A stretch of DNA of 64,000 nt from Streptococcus mitis. GTDB taxonomy: Bacteria; Bacillota; Bacilli; Lactobacillales; Streptococcaceae. Below are positions 39,500 through 47,840 of this stretch, piece by piece. Within the stretch, counting starts at the first letter, position 1, and each line of letters starts with the position of its first letter. The position numbers and the translations under genes were made by a program. The stretch spans positions 1-64,000 of the forward strand of contig NZ_CAMHZQ010000002.1 in the NCBI RefSeq assembly GCF_946190275.1, given 5' to 3'. The notes under the pieces are model-generated. The model was not told where the DNA came from and made no database searches. It saw only the letters and a list, made by a program, of their open reading frames with translations.

Positions 39500-41467
39500 T
39501 TATTTAATGTGTTTTTCTAGTTCTTTTTGGTACTTACCGTTTGATTCCAATTTTTCTTTTTGCCATTTTTTCAGTGCTTCTTCATATTCTTTTGTTGTAA
39601 CGATATCTTTTTGCAATTTCATTCCTTTAAAGATATATGGGTCACCCTTAATACCAACTTGTGAGTATGGTTTTGAGAATGGCACTACATTACTTACAAC
39701 TGGAGAACCACCAGATGAGGCTGTTGGCATCAATAATGAACTATCAGTCAACCAAGCTTGAGCTTTAGCATATTTTTCATAGCGTTCTTCAAGATTTGTA
39801 GTTTCTGAATCCGCATCATCCAATAATTTCTTATATTGGTCCAAACCAAGTTTCGCTACAACATCCTTATCTTTTCCTTTCGTAATACCAAGGTGTTTCA
39901 TAGCAGAACCTGATTTAGGATCCATGATATTCAAGTAAGATGCTGGGTCTTGATAACTTGGAGCCCATCCTGTACTGTTCAAATCATAGTCTTTTTGAGA
40001 AGGAACACGCGCTTGAGAAGTGATTGTTTCCTTTTCATTATCTGTCATTTGAAGAACATCGATGACAACATTTTCAGCACCAAGAGTTGATTCGATAGAC
40101 TGTTTGAAAGAGTTACTTTGTTGAACGGCGATGGTATCTGTTTGTTCAACTGGGACATCCAAGTGAATTGGGAAGCTTACCCCTTTAGATTCCAAGTCTT
40201 TCTTAGCTTTTTCAAATGCTGCCTTAGCCTTGTCAGGGTTGTAGATAGAATCCTTACCATCGACTAGCTCAACACCTTTCCATTGATCACCATAGTTCAC
40301 CAACTCAGCTTGAGCGATGTGACCAAAGTTCTTACCGCCTGCTTGTACAAAGTTATCTGGAACGAGACTGTTACGAATAATCTTGTCCGCACCGTCTTCA
40401 CCATTTAGCTGGGCAGCATAAGAATGGCGGTTGAAGGCAAAGTTGATAGCCTGACGGAAGTCCTTATTCAGCATAGCTTCTTTTGTAGAAGTCTTCTGCT
40501 CTTCACTTGTTTTCGCAGTTTTATTATATGACTGACGATTTACGTTAAAGGTGAAGTAATAACTACTTGAGTCCTGTGGGCTATAAGTAATTTTATCTCC
40601 GTATTGTTCCAAAGTTGAAGCAAAATTTGAGCTACTTGGGAAGAGACGGGCTGTCGTATAAGCACCAGAAGAGAAGCTACGAATCAAGGATTCCTGATCT
40701 GAACCATCGTAGTAGGTCAATTTAATCTTCTCAATTTTTACCTTTTCTTTATCCCAGTAGTTTGGATTTTTCTCGTATTCAATCAACGATTTAGAAGTCA
40801 AGGTCTTCAAGATATAAGGACCATTGTAGAGAATCCCTGCTGGAGTGACCGCTCCATAATCTTTACCTGATGCCTTCAAAAACTCTTCATTTACAGGCAA
40901 CATCGTTGCTGTTGTAACTTTAGAGTTCCAGAAGCTTTCTGGTTTGTTTAGGGTATATTCGACTGTGTAATCGTCCAATGCCTTAACCCCAACTGTAGAG
41001 AAATCATTGGTTTCACCAGTCATGTAGGCATCCAAGCCCTTAATTGAATTTTGGATGAGAGAGACACCGTCTGACTTACCGTCAGCTACGTGTTTCAATC
41101 CTGTTACAAAGTCATGGGCTGTTACTTCTGCATATTCTTCACCTTCAGAAGTGTACCATTTAACTCCTTTACGAAGTTTGTAGGTATAAGTCAACCCATC
41201 TTTTGACACAGACCAATCCTCAGCCAAGGAAGGAATAACATTTCCGTACTGGTCGTTTTCCATCAAGCCATCAACCACGTTCCCGATGACATCTGTTGTA
41301 GATGTACGAGTCGCTATACTATAGTCCAAAGATGCTGGATCTACTGCATAGACATATGAAAATGTTGTCGGTGCATCTGCTTCTTTATCAGCTTTTCCAC
41401 AAGCCACTAAAAGAGCTGTTGTGCTCAGGACCACTCCTGCTGTTAAGAGCCACTTTTTCGATTTCAT
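39500..41467 (-). CDS. Oligopeptide-binding lipoprotein, AliA/AliB/AmiA family
   Basis: This 655-residue substrate-binding protein belongs to the AmiA/AliA/AliB group that supplies peptides to the Ami permease. The lipobox LLVACG gives Cys24 or so as the lipid-anchored residue, and the SBP family segments YVYAVDPASLDYS, GLTYTYKLRKGVKWYTSEGEEYA and YYDGSDQESL are all present. It matches none of the three pneumococcal proteins exactly, so I give no symbol. The ATG at 41467 fits the AAGGAG site. It starts 22 bases after the ilvE stop, in one operon. Confidence 0.92.
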   Translation of the reverse strand: MKSKKWLLTAGVVLSTTALLVACGKADKEADAPTTFSYVYAVDPASLDYSIATRTSTTDVIGNVVDGLMENDQYGNVIPSLAEDWSVSKDGLTYTYKLRKGVKWYTSEGEEYAEVTAHDFVTGLKHVADGKSDGVSLIQNSIKGLDAYMTGETNDFSTVGVKALDDYTVEYTLNKPESFWNSKVTTATMLPVNEEFLKASGKDYGAVTPAGILYNGPYILKTLTSKSLIEYEKNPNYWDKEKVKIEKIKLTYYDGSDQESLIRSFSSGAYTTARLFPSSSNFASTLEQYGDKITYSPQDSSSYYFTFNVNRQSYNKTAKTSEEQKTSTKEAMLNKDFRQAINFAFNRHSYAAQLNGEDGADKIIRNSLVPDNFVQAGGKNFGHIAQAELVNYGDQWKGVELVDGKDSIYNPDKAKAAFEKAKKDLESKGVSFPIHLDVPVEQTDTIAVQQSNSFKQSIESTLGAENVVIDVLQMTDNEKETITSQARVPSQKDYDLNSTGWAPSYQDPASYLNIMDPKSGSAMKHLGITKGKDKDVVAKLGLDQYKKLLDDADSETTNLEERYEKYAKAQAWLTDSSLLMPTASSGGSPVVSNVVPFSKPYSQVGIKGDPYIFKGMKLQKDIVTTKEYEEALKKWQKEKLESNGKYQKELEKHIK

Positions 41468-41489
41468 CAAAAATCTCCTTTTGTTTATT

Positions 41490-42512
41490 TTAATCTACTT
41501 TTACAATCCAACCTTCTGGCGCTTCAATATCACCAAACTGAATACCTGTCAATTCATCATAAAGTTTACGAGTCACAGGGCCAACTTCTGTTTCACTATA
41601 GAATACATGGAAATCATCACCGTGCTGAATTCCACCAATTGGCGAAATAACTGCTGCTGTACCACAGGCACCTGCCTCTACAAAACGGTCAAGGTTATCA
41701 ATTGGGACATCCCCCTCAATAGGAGTCAAGCCCAAGCGGTGTTCTGCCAAATAAAGCAAAGAATACTTAGTAATAGATGGCAAGATAGATGGACTCAATG
41801 GTGTTACAAATTCATTATCAGCTGTAATTCCAAAGAAGTTAGCTGAACCGACTTCTTCAATCTTTGTATGAGTTGATGGGTCTAGATAGATAACATCTGA
41901 GAAGTGGCGTGACTTGGCCAATTTCCCTGGCAAGAGACTTGCAGCATAGTTCCCACCAACCTTAGCCGCACCTGTACCATTTGGAGCCGCACGGTCGTAT
42001 TCATCCTGAATCAAGAAGTTGGTTGGAACCAAACCACCCTTAAAGTAATTTCCAACTGGCATAGCAAAGATGGTGAAAATGTATTCCTCTGCTGGTTTAA
42101 CCCCGATAATATCTCCAACACCAATCAAAAGTGGACGAAGATAAAGGGTTCCACCTGTTCCATATGGTGGTACGTATTCTTCATTGGCGCGGACAACTGC
42201 CTTACAAGCTTCTACAAACATGTCTGTTGGAACTTGTGGCATCAAGAGACGATTACAAGTACGTTGCAGACGTTTAGCATTTTCGTCAGGACGGAAAAGT
42301 TGAACACTACCATCCTTAGTACGGTAAGCTTTCAAACCTTCAAAGGCTTGTTGACCATAGTGAAGACTTGGAGAAGACTCTGAAATATGCAAAGTTGCAT
42401 CCTCTGTGAGCTCTCCTTGATCCCATTGTCCATTTTTAAAATGAGCAATATAGCGATAAGGTAATTTCATATAGGAGAAACCAAGGTTCTCCCAATCAAT
42501 CGTTACTGTCAT
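41490..42512 (-). CDS. ilvE: Branched-chain amino acid aminotransferase
   Basis: IlvE (340 residues) transfers amino groups between glutamate and the branched-chain keto acids, using PLP. The catalytic lysine lies near NGTGAAKVGGNYAASL, with LHYGQQAFEGLKAY and LYLRPLLIGVGD upstream. AAGGAG supports the start. It is the first gene of an operon with the peptide-binding lipoprotein, behind a CodY box. Confidence 0.97.
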   Translation of the reverse strand: MTVTIDWENLGFSYMKLPYRYIAHFKNGQWDQGELTEDATLHISESSPSLHYGQQAFEGLKAYRTKDGSVQLFRPDENAKRLQRTCNRLLMPQVPTDMFVEACKAVVRANEEYVPPYGTGGTLYLRPLLIGVGDIIGVKPAEEYIFTIFAMPVGNYFKGGLVPTNFLIQDEYDRAAPNGTGAAKVGGNYAASLLPGKLAKSRHFSDVIYLDPSTHTKIEEVGSANFFGITADNEFVTPLSPSILPSITKYSLLYLAEHRLGLTPIEGDVPIDNLDRFVEAGACGTAAVISPIGGIQHGDDFHVFYSETEVGPVTRKLYDELTGIQFGDIEAPEGWIVKVD

Positions 42513-42546
42513 ATTCCACTCCTTATTCTAAAAACCTATTTCTTAT

Positions 42547-42574
42547 ATTCTACACTTTTTTTCTAAAATAGCAA
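42547..42574 (-). promoter_or_regulatory. ilvE promoter
   Basis: TTGCTA (42569-42574) and TAGAAT (42547-42552) lie 16 bases apart, upstream of the ilvE ribosome-binding site. Confidence 0.6.
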
Positions 42575-42585
42575 GTATATTTTGT

Positions 42586-42600
42586 AATTTTCAGAAAATT
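42586..42600 (-). promoter_or_regulatory. CodY box upstream of ilvE
   Basis: The minus strand reads AATTTTCTGAAAATT and the plus strand AATTTTCAGAAAATT; both are exact matches to the CodY consensus AATTTTCWGAAAATT. It lies 11 bases upstream of the -35. CodY control of ilvE in streptococci is known; the lipoprotein gene in the same operon would share it. Confidence 0.88.
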
Positions 42601-42605
42601 TCTTC

Positions 42606-42640
42606 AATAAAAAGAACCAGCTCTTAGAACTGATTCCTTT
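42606..42640 (-). terminator. Terminator after the cytolysin gene
   Basis: The stem GAACCAG/CTGATTC (one G-T) with extending A-T pairs is followed on the minus strand by CTTTTTATT. It separates the toxin from the CodY box. Confidence 0.7.
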
Positions 42641-42653
42641 TACAAGTGAAAAA

Positions 42654-44687
42654 TTAGTTATTTTCAACTTTTTCATCGTATTTTGGTCTTAGTGTTGTAC
42701 CTGAGTTAACAATGGTACGTTTTTGAACAAGAGGAAGGTCTGTTCGATTATAAACTGTACGCCATGGTTCCCAAACAAGACCTGTTTTTTCTTGAATCTT
42801 CACGCGTATATTACGTACATTTCCTTTAAATTGAAGTTCAGTTTGGAAGCCAGCTGTTCTGTTTTTACCATTATCTTCCCATTGACGTGAGCGAATGCTT
42901 TCAACTCCATCCTTATCATAAGTTACTTCATCCCAGTAAACATAGTAACGAGCGATATAAGCTCCCTTATGATGTAAATTGAGGTAACCATTTTTATATG
43001 AAGTCACTTTAGTTTCAATGTAGTCTGTATTACTTTGAATTGTGGCTACTTGATTATCTTTCAAGAATGCAGTCTTATAAGAAATTGGAACAGCAGGGTT
43101 TTGTGTACTGAAAGTAGCTCCTTCTTGGATCAATTTCTTCAAATCTTCTACTGTACCTGTCACAACTCGTGCAGCGCCATCAGCATTTCCACCTACGATT
43201 GAAACTGTTACAGTTGTATTCTTCAAGACACGCGCCCATTCAGATTCTGGTTTAATAGGCACCCCTTTGATGACAGCATTAATTGCTGCTTTCAACTCTG
43301 TACTCTTGCTTGTTGTTTCAAATTTGACATACATTTGACGTCCGTATGAAACGCTTGACACGTATACAGGAGGTGTTTTGTCATCAATTCCACGTTCTTT
43401 CAATTGATCAACCGTTACTCCTGGAGCAAATACATCTGATGGATTTTTTGGAGCATCAAAGTTAGCAGTATAGTAAATTTGTTTAAAATCAACAACTTCA
43501 ACTTGTTTTTCACCCTTGTTCACAGCCTCAAAGTCAATTTTCAAATTAACACCGACTTTTTCAAAATCACTTCCGAATTTTGCTTTCAATTGATTCATGC
43601 TGTAAGCAGAAGTTGATTCGTACTGCATACGTGCTGGAGCAGGATTTTTCGCAGCATATTTTTCATGCCAACGATTTAACAAGGTATTCACACCTTCCTG
43701 CATACCACTTGCAGTTGGATTAGCATCTACATAGCTATCTCCGCCTACCATTCCTGGTAAATCAACACTGATTCTACCTTTGCTACGATCTAAACTAATT
43801 TGTTGTGGTTTGTTTTCTAGAAGGTCTTGATTTGCTTTAAACAAAGCACCTAGGAAGATATCCCCGTTACCATTAATGGCAACATCTGCAGAACCATTAG
43901 AAAGGTTTTTCTTCACTTTTTCTACAACCACAAATTCATTTCCTTGTTGTTTTGTACTTGTATTAGTGTAATTTTCTAATGCTTCGCCTCTTCTAGTCAA
44001 AATATTTAGTTTATCGTAATTTAAACCAAATAAATAGTTATTTAGTTCTGCAGTAAAGTCTGTTTTAGCTTTGTTTTCTGTTTTCTTATCTGCTACTACT
44101 TTTTCTTCTTTTACAGCACGATATACTTCAACTTCTGCTAAACTAAGAGGAGTTTTAGATTTATTTAATTCAATTTTTACATATCGTGCATTAACTCCTG
44201 AGAATTGAACATCAACTGTTGGTTGATTATTTAGGGTATCAACATGTTGACGAGCAACTTCCTTACCATCTTTATCCAACAAAATAACATCAAAATTAGA
44301 TAAACGATTCGCTACAACTCCATCTCCACGATTGTAAATACGAACAGTTCCCACACCTTCTTCTTTTGCTAAATCAACTTTCCACCAAGAATGATCTTGA
44401 AAATCTGTATGAGTAACTGAACGATTGTCCCAGGCATTATCACGATTACCGTCAACTGCTCTAGAAGCCTCCCCTTCATAAGCAGTCGAACTCTGACTTG
44501 CAGACTTATGAGCAGCAATATTTTCACCAGCAACTGCAGCAACGCTTGGTTCTGTTGCTTTTACTACATTTGTTTGAAATACAAGGCTAGAACCTAGCAA
44601 AAATGTTGCAATGGCAACACCACATACTCCAACGCTACGTTTACGAATAGAAAAACGAAATCCTTTATCTTGTTTGTTTTGAGACAT
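42654..44687 (-). CDS. lly: Lectinolysin-type cholesterol-dependent cytolysin with N-terminal fucolectin domain
   Basis: The 677-residue toxin has a YSIRK-type signal (residues 11-44, FSIRKRSVGVCGVA), a fucose-binding F5/8-type lectin domain (about 50-190) and a cytolysin domain (about 205-677). The lectin keeps His93, Arg120 (in NRGDG) and Arg128, the expected fucose triad. The undecapeptide at 633-643 reads EKTGLVWEPWR: the usual cysteine is Lys and Pro replaces Trp, as in CD59-binding cytolysins. Y-x-Y-x14-R-S is present at 582-600, the CD59 motif. The cholesterol-recognition Thr665-Leu666 is intact. There is no LPXTG anchor. The structure corresponds to lectinolysin, a pore-forming, platelet-aggregating toxin. 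Confidence 0.93.
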   Translation of the reverse strand: MSQNKQDKGFRFSIRKRSVGVCGVAIATFLLGSSLVFQTNVVKATEPSVAAVAGENIAAHKSASQSSTAYEGEASRAVDGNRDNAWDNRSVTHTDFQDHSWWKVDLAKEEGVGTVRIYNRGDGVVANRLSNFDVILLDKDGKEVARQHVDTLNNQPTVDVQFSGVNARYVKIELNKSKTPLSLAEVEVYRAVKEEKVVADKKTENKAKTDFTAELNNYLFGLNYDKLNILTRRGEALENYTNTSTKQQGNEFVVVEKVKKNLSNGSADVAINGNGDIFLGALFKANQDLLENKPQQISLDRSKGRISVDLPGMVGGDSYVDANPTASGMQEGVNTLLNRWHEKYAAKNPAPARMQYESTSAYSMNQLKAKFGSDFEKVGVNLKIDFEAVNKGEKQVEVVDFKQIYYTANFDAPKNPSDVFAPGVTVDQLKERGIDDKTPPVYVSSVSYGRQMYVKFETTSKSTELKAAINAVIKGVPIKPESEWARVLKNTTVTVSIVGGNADGAARVVTGTVEDLKKLIQEGATFSTQNPAVPISYKTAFLKDNQVATIQSNTDYIETKVTSYKNGYLNLHHKGAYIARYYVYWDEVTYDKDGVESIRSRQWEDNGKNRTAGFQTELQFKGNVRNIRVKIQEKTGLVWEPWRTVYNRTDLPLVQKRTIVNSGTTLRPKYDEKVENN

Positions 44688-44751
44688 ACAAAACTCCTAT
44701 ATATATATTTGAACGAATTATTTCTTGAACGCGCTTTCTTGAAACAATAAG

Positions 44752-44780
44752 AGTATAACATAAAAATATTATAGATGCAA
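44752..44780 (-). promoter_or_regulatory. Cytolysin promoter
   Basis: TTGCAT (44775-44780) and TATACT (44752-44757) are spaced 17 bases apart, with TGT before the -10. The leader is about 58 bases with AGGAG before the ATG. This is a vegetative-type promoter. Confidence 0.75.
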
Positions 44781-44888
44781 TCGTTTTCTTAAAAAATTAT
44801 TATTTTTTATTAGCTAAACTTGTATAGTTGCCCATATGTTACTAATTTCACATTTAAACATCGAGTGGTCTATACCACTAAAAACAGG

Positions 44889-44940
44889 AAAACGACCAGG
44901 CCTAATTCCCTATCAGTTGGGAATCAGCACTGTTCGTTTT
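44889..44940 (-). terminator. Structured element after parC, probably its terminator
   Basis: An outer stem AAAACGA/TCGTTTT encloses an inner stem ATTCCC/GGGAAT. On the minus strand it is followed by CCTGTTTTTAG. The large interior loops make this an unusual terminator. Confidence 0.5.
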
Positions 44941-45017
44941 TGTATATATAATCAGATTCAACTCTTAAATCTATAACTTAAGAAATTTTTTAATGAAAAG
45001 CTTTTCATTGTTTTTTA

Positions 45018-47498
45018 TCATCTCTTAGATTCAAATTCTTTATAAACTTCCTGAAGATAGGCATCAAAAACTTCTTCATCTGAAATCGTGTCAGAGATGA
45101 AGCTTCCGTTGCTGGTTCGTTCTGACAGATTCAAGTCTTGTAATCGGCTTTCATAGATCGTTCCTTTGTTAGATTGAACAAGCAGAGTTTGGTCATTCCC
45201 GTCCACTTCTGTACTAAAGAGGTCACCAACGAAGCCTTGTTCTGCGACTGCTCCTGCTAAGAAGACACGATGCGGTTTGTTTTTCAACTCACGCAAGACT
45301 TGAAGTCCTCGTTTGGCACGGCTTGTTGCTGGAATTTCGTCAATAGAAACACGTTTCAAGCTTCCACGTTGGGTCAAGAGGTAGAAGGATGAGGTATTGC
45401 AAATAAAGGCAGATTGGAGGACATCATCTTCTTTCAGGTTCATAGCCTTGACACCTGCAGCCTTGGCACCGACAACAGGAACCTCTTCGATATTGAAACG
45501 CAGGGCATAACCATTTTGGCTAATCAAGAGAACATCATCCAGTTTAATCGGAGCTACTGCTACAATCTGGTCTGTCTCGTCTTTAAGCTTAGCATACTTA
45601 ACCGACTTAGATTTATAGGTCCGCCATGGAGTGAATTCTTTACGTTCTACGCGTTTAATTTGACCAAGACGAGTTACAGCAAAGTAAGTTGTCGCATCAT
45701 CAAACTGATCTACTACTTCAACATAAAGGATTTCTTCGTTAGTTTCAAAGTTGGTAATGGTTTGGCTCAGATGCTCTCCGATATCCTTCCAGCGAATATC
45801 TGCCAATTCATGGATTGGTCGATAAATGACATTTCCAAGACTTGTGAACATCAGAAGATGCTGGGTGGTCTTGGCAGATTGAACAAAAATCAAACGATCA
45901 TCATCACGCTTGCCAATTTCTTCCAGCGTTGAAGCTGCAAAAGAACGTGGGCTGGTACGCTTTATATAACCTGCCTTGGTAACGCTGACATAGGTATCTT
46001 CCTCGGCGATCAGACTAGCTGTATCAATCTCAATTACTTTCGCAGTGTCTTCTAAGCTACTCAAACGCGGAGTCGCAAACTTCTTCTTAACCTCACGAAG
46101 TTCTTTCTTCATGAGATTGTACATAGTCCGCTCATCACCGATAATCGCCGCAAGCATGGCAATCTTCTCACGAAGTTCTGCTTCTTCTTCTTGCAAGACA
46201 ACCACGTCTGTATTGGTCAAACGGTAAAGTTGCAAGGTAACGATGGCCTCAGCCTGCTCTTCTGTAAAATCATAGCTGACCTTGAGATTTTCCTTGGCGT
46301 CAGCCTTATTCTCAGAAGCACGGATAAGGGCGATGACTTCGTCCAAAATTGAAATCACACGAATCAAACCTTCGACGATATGGAGACGTTTCTCAGCCTT
46401 TTCCTTGTCAAAGCGGGAACGAGCCAAAATCACTTCGCGACGGTGGGCGATGTAGCTAGACAGGATTGGAACAATCCCGACCTGACGAGGTGTGAAATTG
46501 TCAATCGCCACCATGTTAAAGTTGTAATTGATTTGTAGGTCAGTGTACTTAAATAGGTAGTTGAGAACAAGCTCCGTATTGGCATCTTTTTTTAGCTCAA
46601 TAGCGATACGAAGACCATCACGGTCAGACTCATCGCGAACTTCAGCAATACCAGCCACCTTGTTATTGACACGAACATCGTCGATTTTCTTGACTAGATT
46701 AGCCTTGTTGATTTCATAAGGAATCTCAGTAATAACGATTTGTTCCTTACCACCTTTTAGCTTTTCAATCTCAGTCTTGGAACGAACAACCACGCGCCCT
46801 TTCCCGGTTTCATAGGCCTTCTTGATTTCATCACGACCCTGAATGATTCCTCCAGTCGGAAAATCTGGTCCCGGCAAGAATTCCATGAGTTTATCAACCT
46901 TTGCAGTTGGGTGGTCAATCATGTAAACCGCCGCATCGATAACCTCAGCTAAATTATGAGGTGGAATATCTGTCGCATAACCAGCCGAAATACCAGTCGA
47001 TCCATTTACCAAGAGATTTGGAAATGCTGCTGGTAAAACCGTCGGCTCTTTCTCCGTGTCGTCAAAGTTCCAAGCAAAAGGAACTGTCTTTTTCTCGATA
47101 TCCTGAAGAAGGTAGCCTGCAATTTCAGACAAACGTGCCTCAGTATAACGCATTGCCGCAGGCGGATCTCCGTCCATAGAACCGTTATTACCGTGCATTT
47201 CAACTAGAATCTCACGGTTCTTCCAGTCCTGAGACATACGAACCATGGCATCATAGATAGAAGAATCCCCGTGTGGGTGGAAATTCCCCATGATATTCCC
47301 GACAGACTTGGCCGACTTACGGTAACTCTTGTCAAAGGTATTGCCATCCTTATTCATCGAATAAAGAATGCGGCGCTGAACCGGCTTCAAGCCATCACGA
47401 ATGTCTGGCAAAGCCCGGTCTTGAATAATGTACTTGGAGTAGCGACCAAAGCGCTCTCCCATGACGTCCTCCAGGGACATGTTTTGAATGTTACTCAT
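45018..47498 (-). CDS. parC: DNA topoisomerase IV subunit A
   Basis: ParC (826 residues) is the DNA-cleaving subunit that decatenates chromosomes with ParE. The catalytic tyrosine lies in AAMRYTEARL. The quinolone-determining region reads HPHGDSSIYDAMVR with Ser79 and Asp83 unchanged, so no classic resistance mutation is present; residue 91 is Asp. The C-terminal beta-pinwheel repeats are complete. The stop of the upstream RelA/SpoT-like gene is about 340 bases away, so the gene may have its own promoter in that gap. Confidence 0.97.
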   Translation of the reverse strand: MSNIQNMSLEDVMGERFGRYSKYIIQDRALPDIRDGLKPVQRRILYSMNKDGNTFDKSYRKSAKSVGNIMGNFHPHGDSSIYDAMVRMSQDWKNREILVEMHGNNGSMDGDPPAAMRYTEARLSEIAGYLLQDIEKKTVPFAWNFDDTEKEPTVLPAAFPNLLVNGSTGISAGYATDIPPHNLAEVIDAAVYMIDHPTAKVDKLMEFLPGPDFPTGGIIQGRDEIKKAYETGKGRVVVRSKTEIEKLKGGKEQIVITEIPYEINKANLVKKIDDVRVNNKVAGIAEVRDESDRDGLRIAIELKKDANTELVLNYLFKYTDLQINYNFNMVAIDNFTPRQVGIVPILSSYIAHRREVILARSRFDKEKAEKRLHIVEGLIRVISILDEVIALIRASENKADAKENLKVSYDFTEEQAEAIVTLQLYRLTNTDVVVLQEEEAELREKIAMLAAIIGDERTMYNLMKKELREVKKKFATPRLSSLEDTAKVIEIDTASLIAEEDTYVSVTKAGYIKRTSPRSFAASTLEEIGKRDDDRLIFVQSAKTTQHLLMFTSLGNVIYRPIHELADIRWKDIGEHLSQTITNFETNEEILYVEVVDQFDDATTYFAVTRLGQIKRVERKEFTPWRTYKSKSVKYAKLKDETDQIVAVAPIKLDDVLLISQNGYALRFNIEEVPVVGAKAAGVKAMNLKEDDVLQSAFICNTSSFYLLTQRGSLKRVSIDEIPATSRAKRGLQVLRELKNKPHRVFLAGAVAEQGFVGDLFSTEVDGNDQTLLVQSNKGTIYESRLQDLNLSERTSNGSFISDTISDEEVFDAYLQEVYKEFESKR

Positions 47499-47577
47499 AT
47501 AGGATACAGAGCCCTTAAAACACCAAGTGAAAATATAAAATTCTTGAAGTAAGAAAACTCACAAGAGAATTTATCTT

Positions 47578-47628
47578 TTTCACACAGCAATTAGGGCATG
47601 TTCAACTCCTTTCAAAGAATGTAGAGTA
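47578..47628 (-). repeat. 51-base direct repeat, copy nearer parC
   Basis: This copy matches 47719-47769 at about 45 of 51 positions. It contains GAAAGGAGTT with ATG six bases after the GGAG, but the ATG is followed by CCC and a stop. It looks like a duplicated translation-start region. Confidence 0.8.
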
Positions 47629-47718
47629 GTTTTATCTAGAAAAAGGATTTCAGATACAATCAATCCTTTCTGTAGTTTATTGTGTTTAAAATTTGTTGCT
47701 TCAGTGAGTAATAAGGAA

Positions 47719-47769
47719 TTTTACACAGCATTTAAGGCGTGTTTAACTCCTTTCAAAGAATGGAGAGTA
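47719..47769 (-). repeat. 51-base direct repeat, distal copy
   Basis: This is the second copy, with ACG where the other copy has ATG. Its conserved core is ATTCTTTGAAAGGAGTT. Confidence 0.8.
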
Positions 47770-47840
47770 AATGCTATAAAAAAAATATAGAGTAAGTGAA
47801 TTTTATCCAATTCCTGTATCGTCATTTCCACTTGAAATGT

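Larger units (their letters stand above)
44688..45017. other. Intergenic region between cytolysin and parC
   Basis: This 330-base gap contains the cytolysin promoter and leader (44688-44790), a structured element after parC (44889-44940) and an 18-base palindrome AATGAAAAG/CTTTTCATT at 44992-45009. No gene is visible. The cytolysin leader contains TTGAACG twice, 9 bases apart. Confidence 0.7.
47499..47840. other. Intergenic region upstream of parC with direct repeats
   Basis: This 342-base gap contains two copies of a 51-base direct repeat (listed separately), each with AAAGGAGTT. I see no complete gene. Weak promoter-like sequences exist on the minus strand but none is convincing. Confidence 0.6.

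Noticed and set aside
44642..44649. TACGAATA, a cin-box match on the plus strand of the cytolysin gene
   Set aside because: Same cause: YSIRK codons in the signal peptide. No transcript in that direction is expected.
44992..45009. Palindrome AATGAAAAG/CTTTTCATT as parC terminator
   Set aside because: On the minus strand it is followed by A-rich DNA, not T. A T-run exists only on the plus strand, where no gene ends here.
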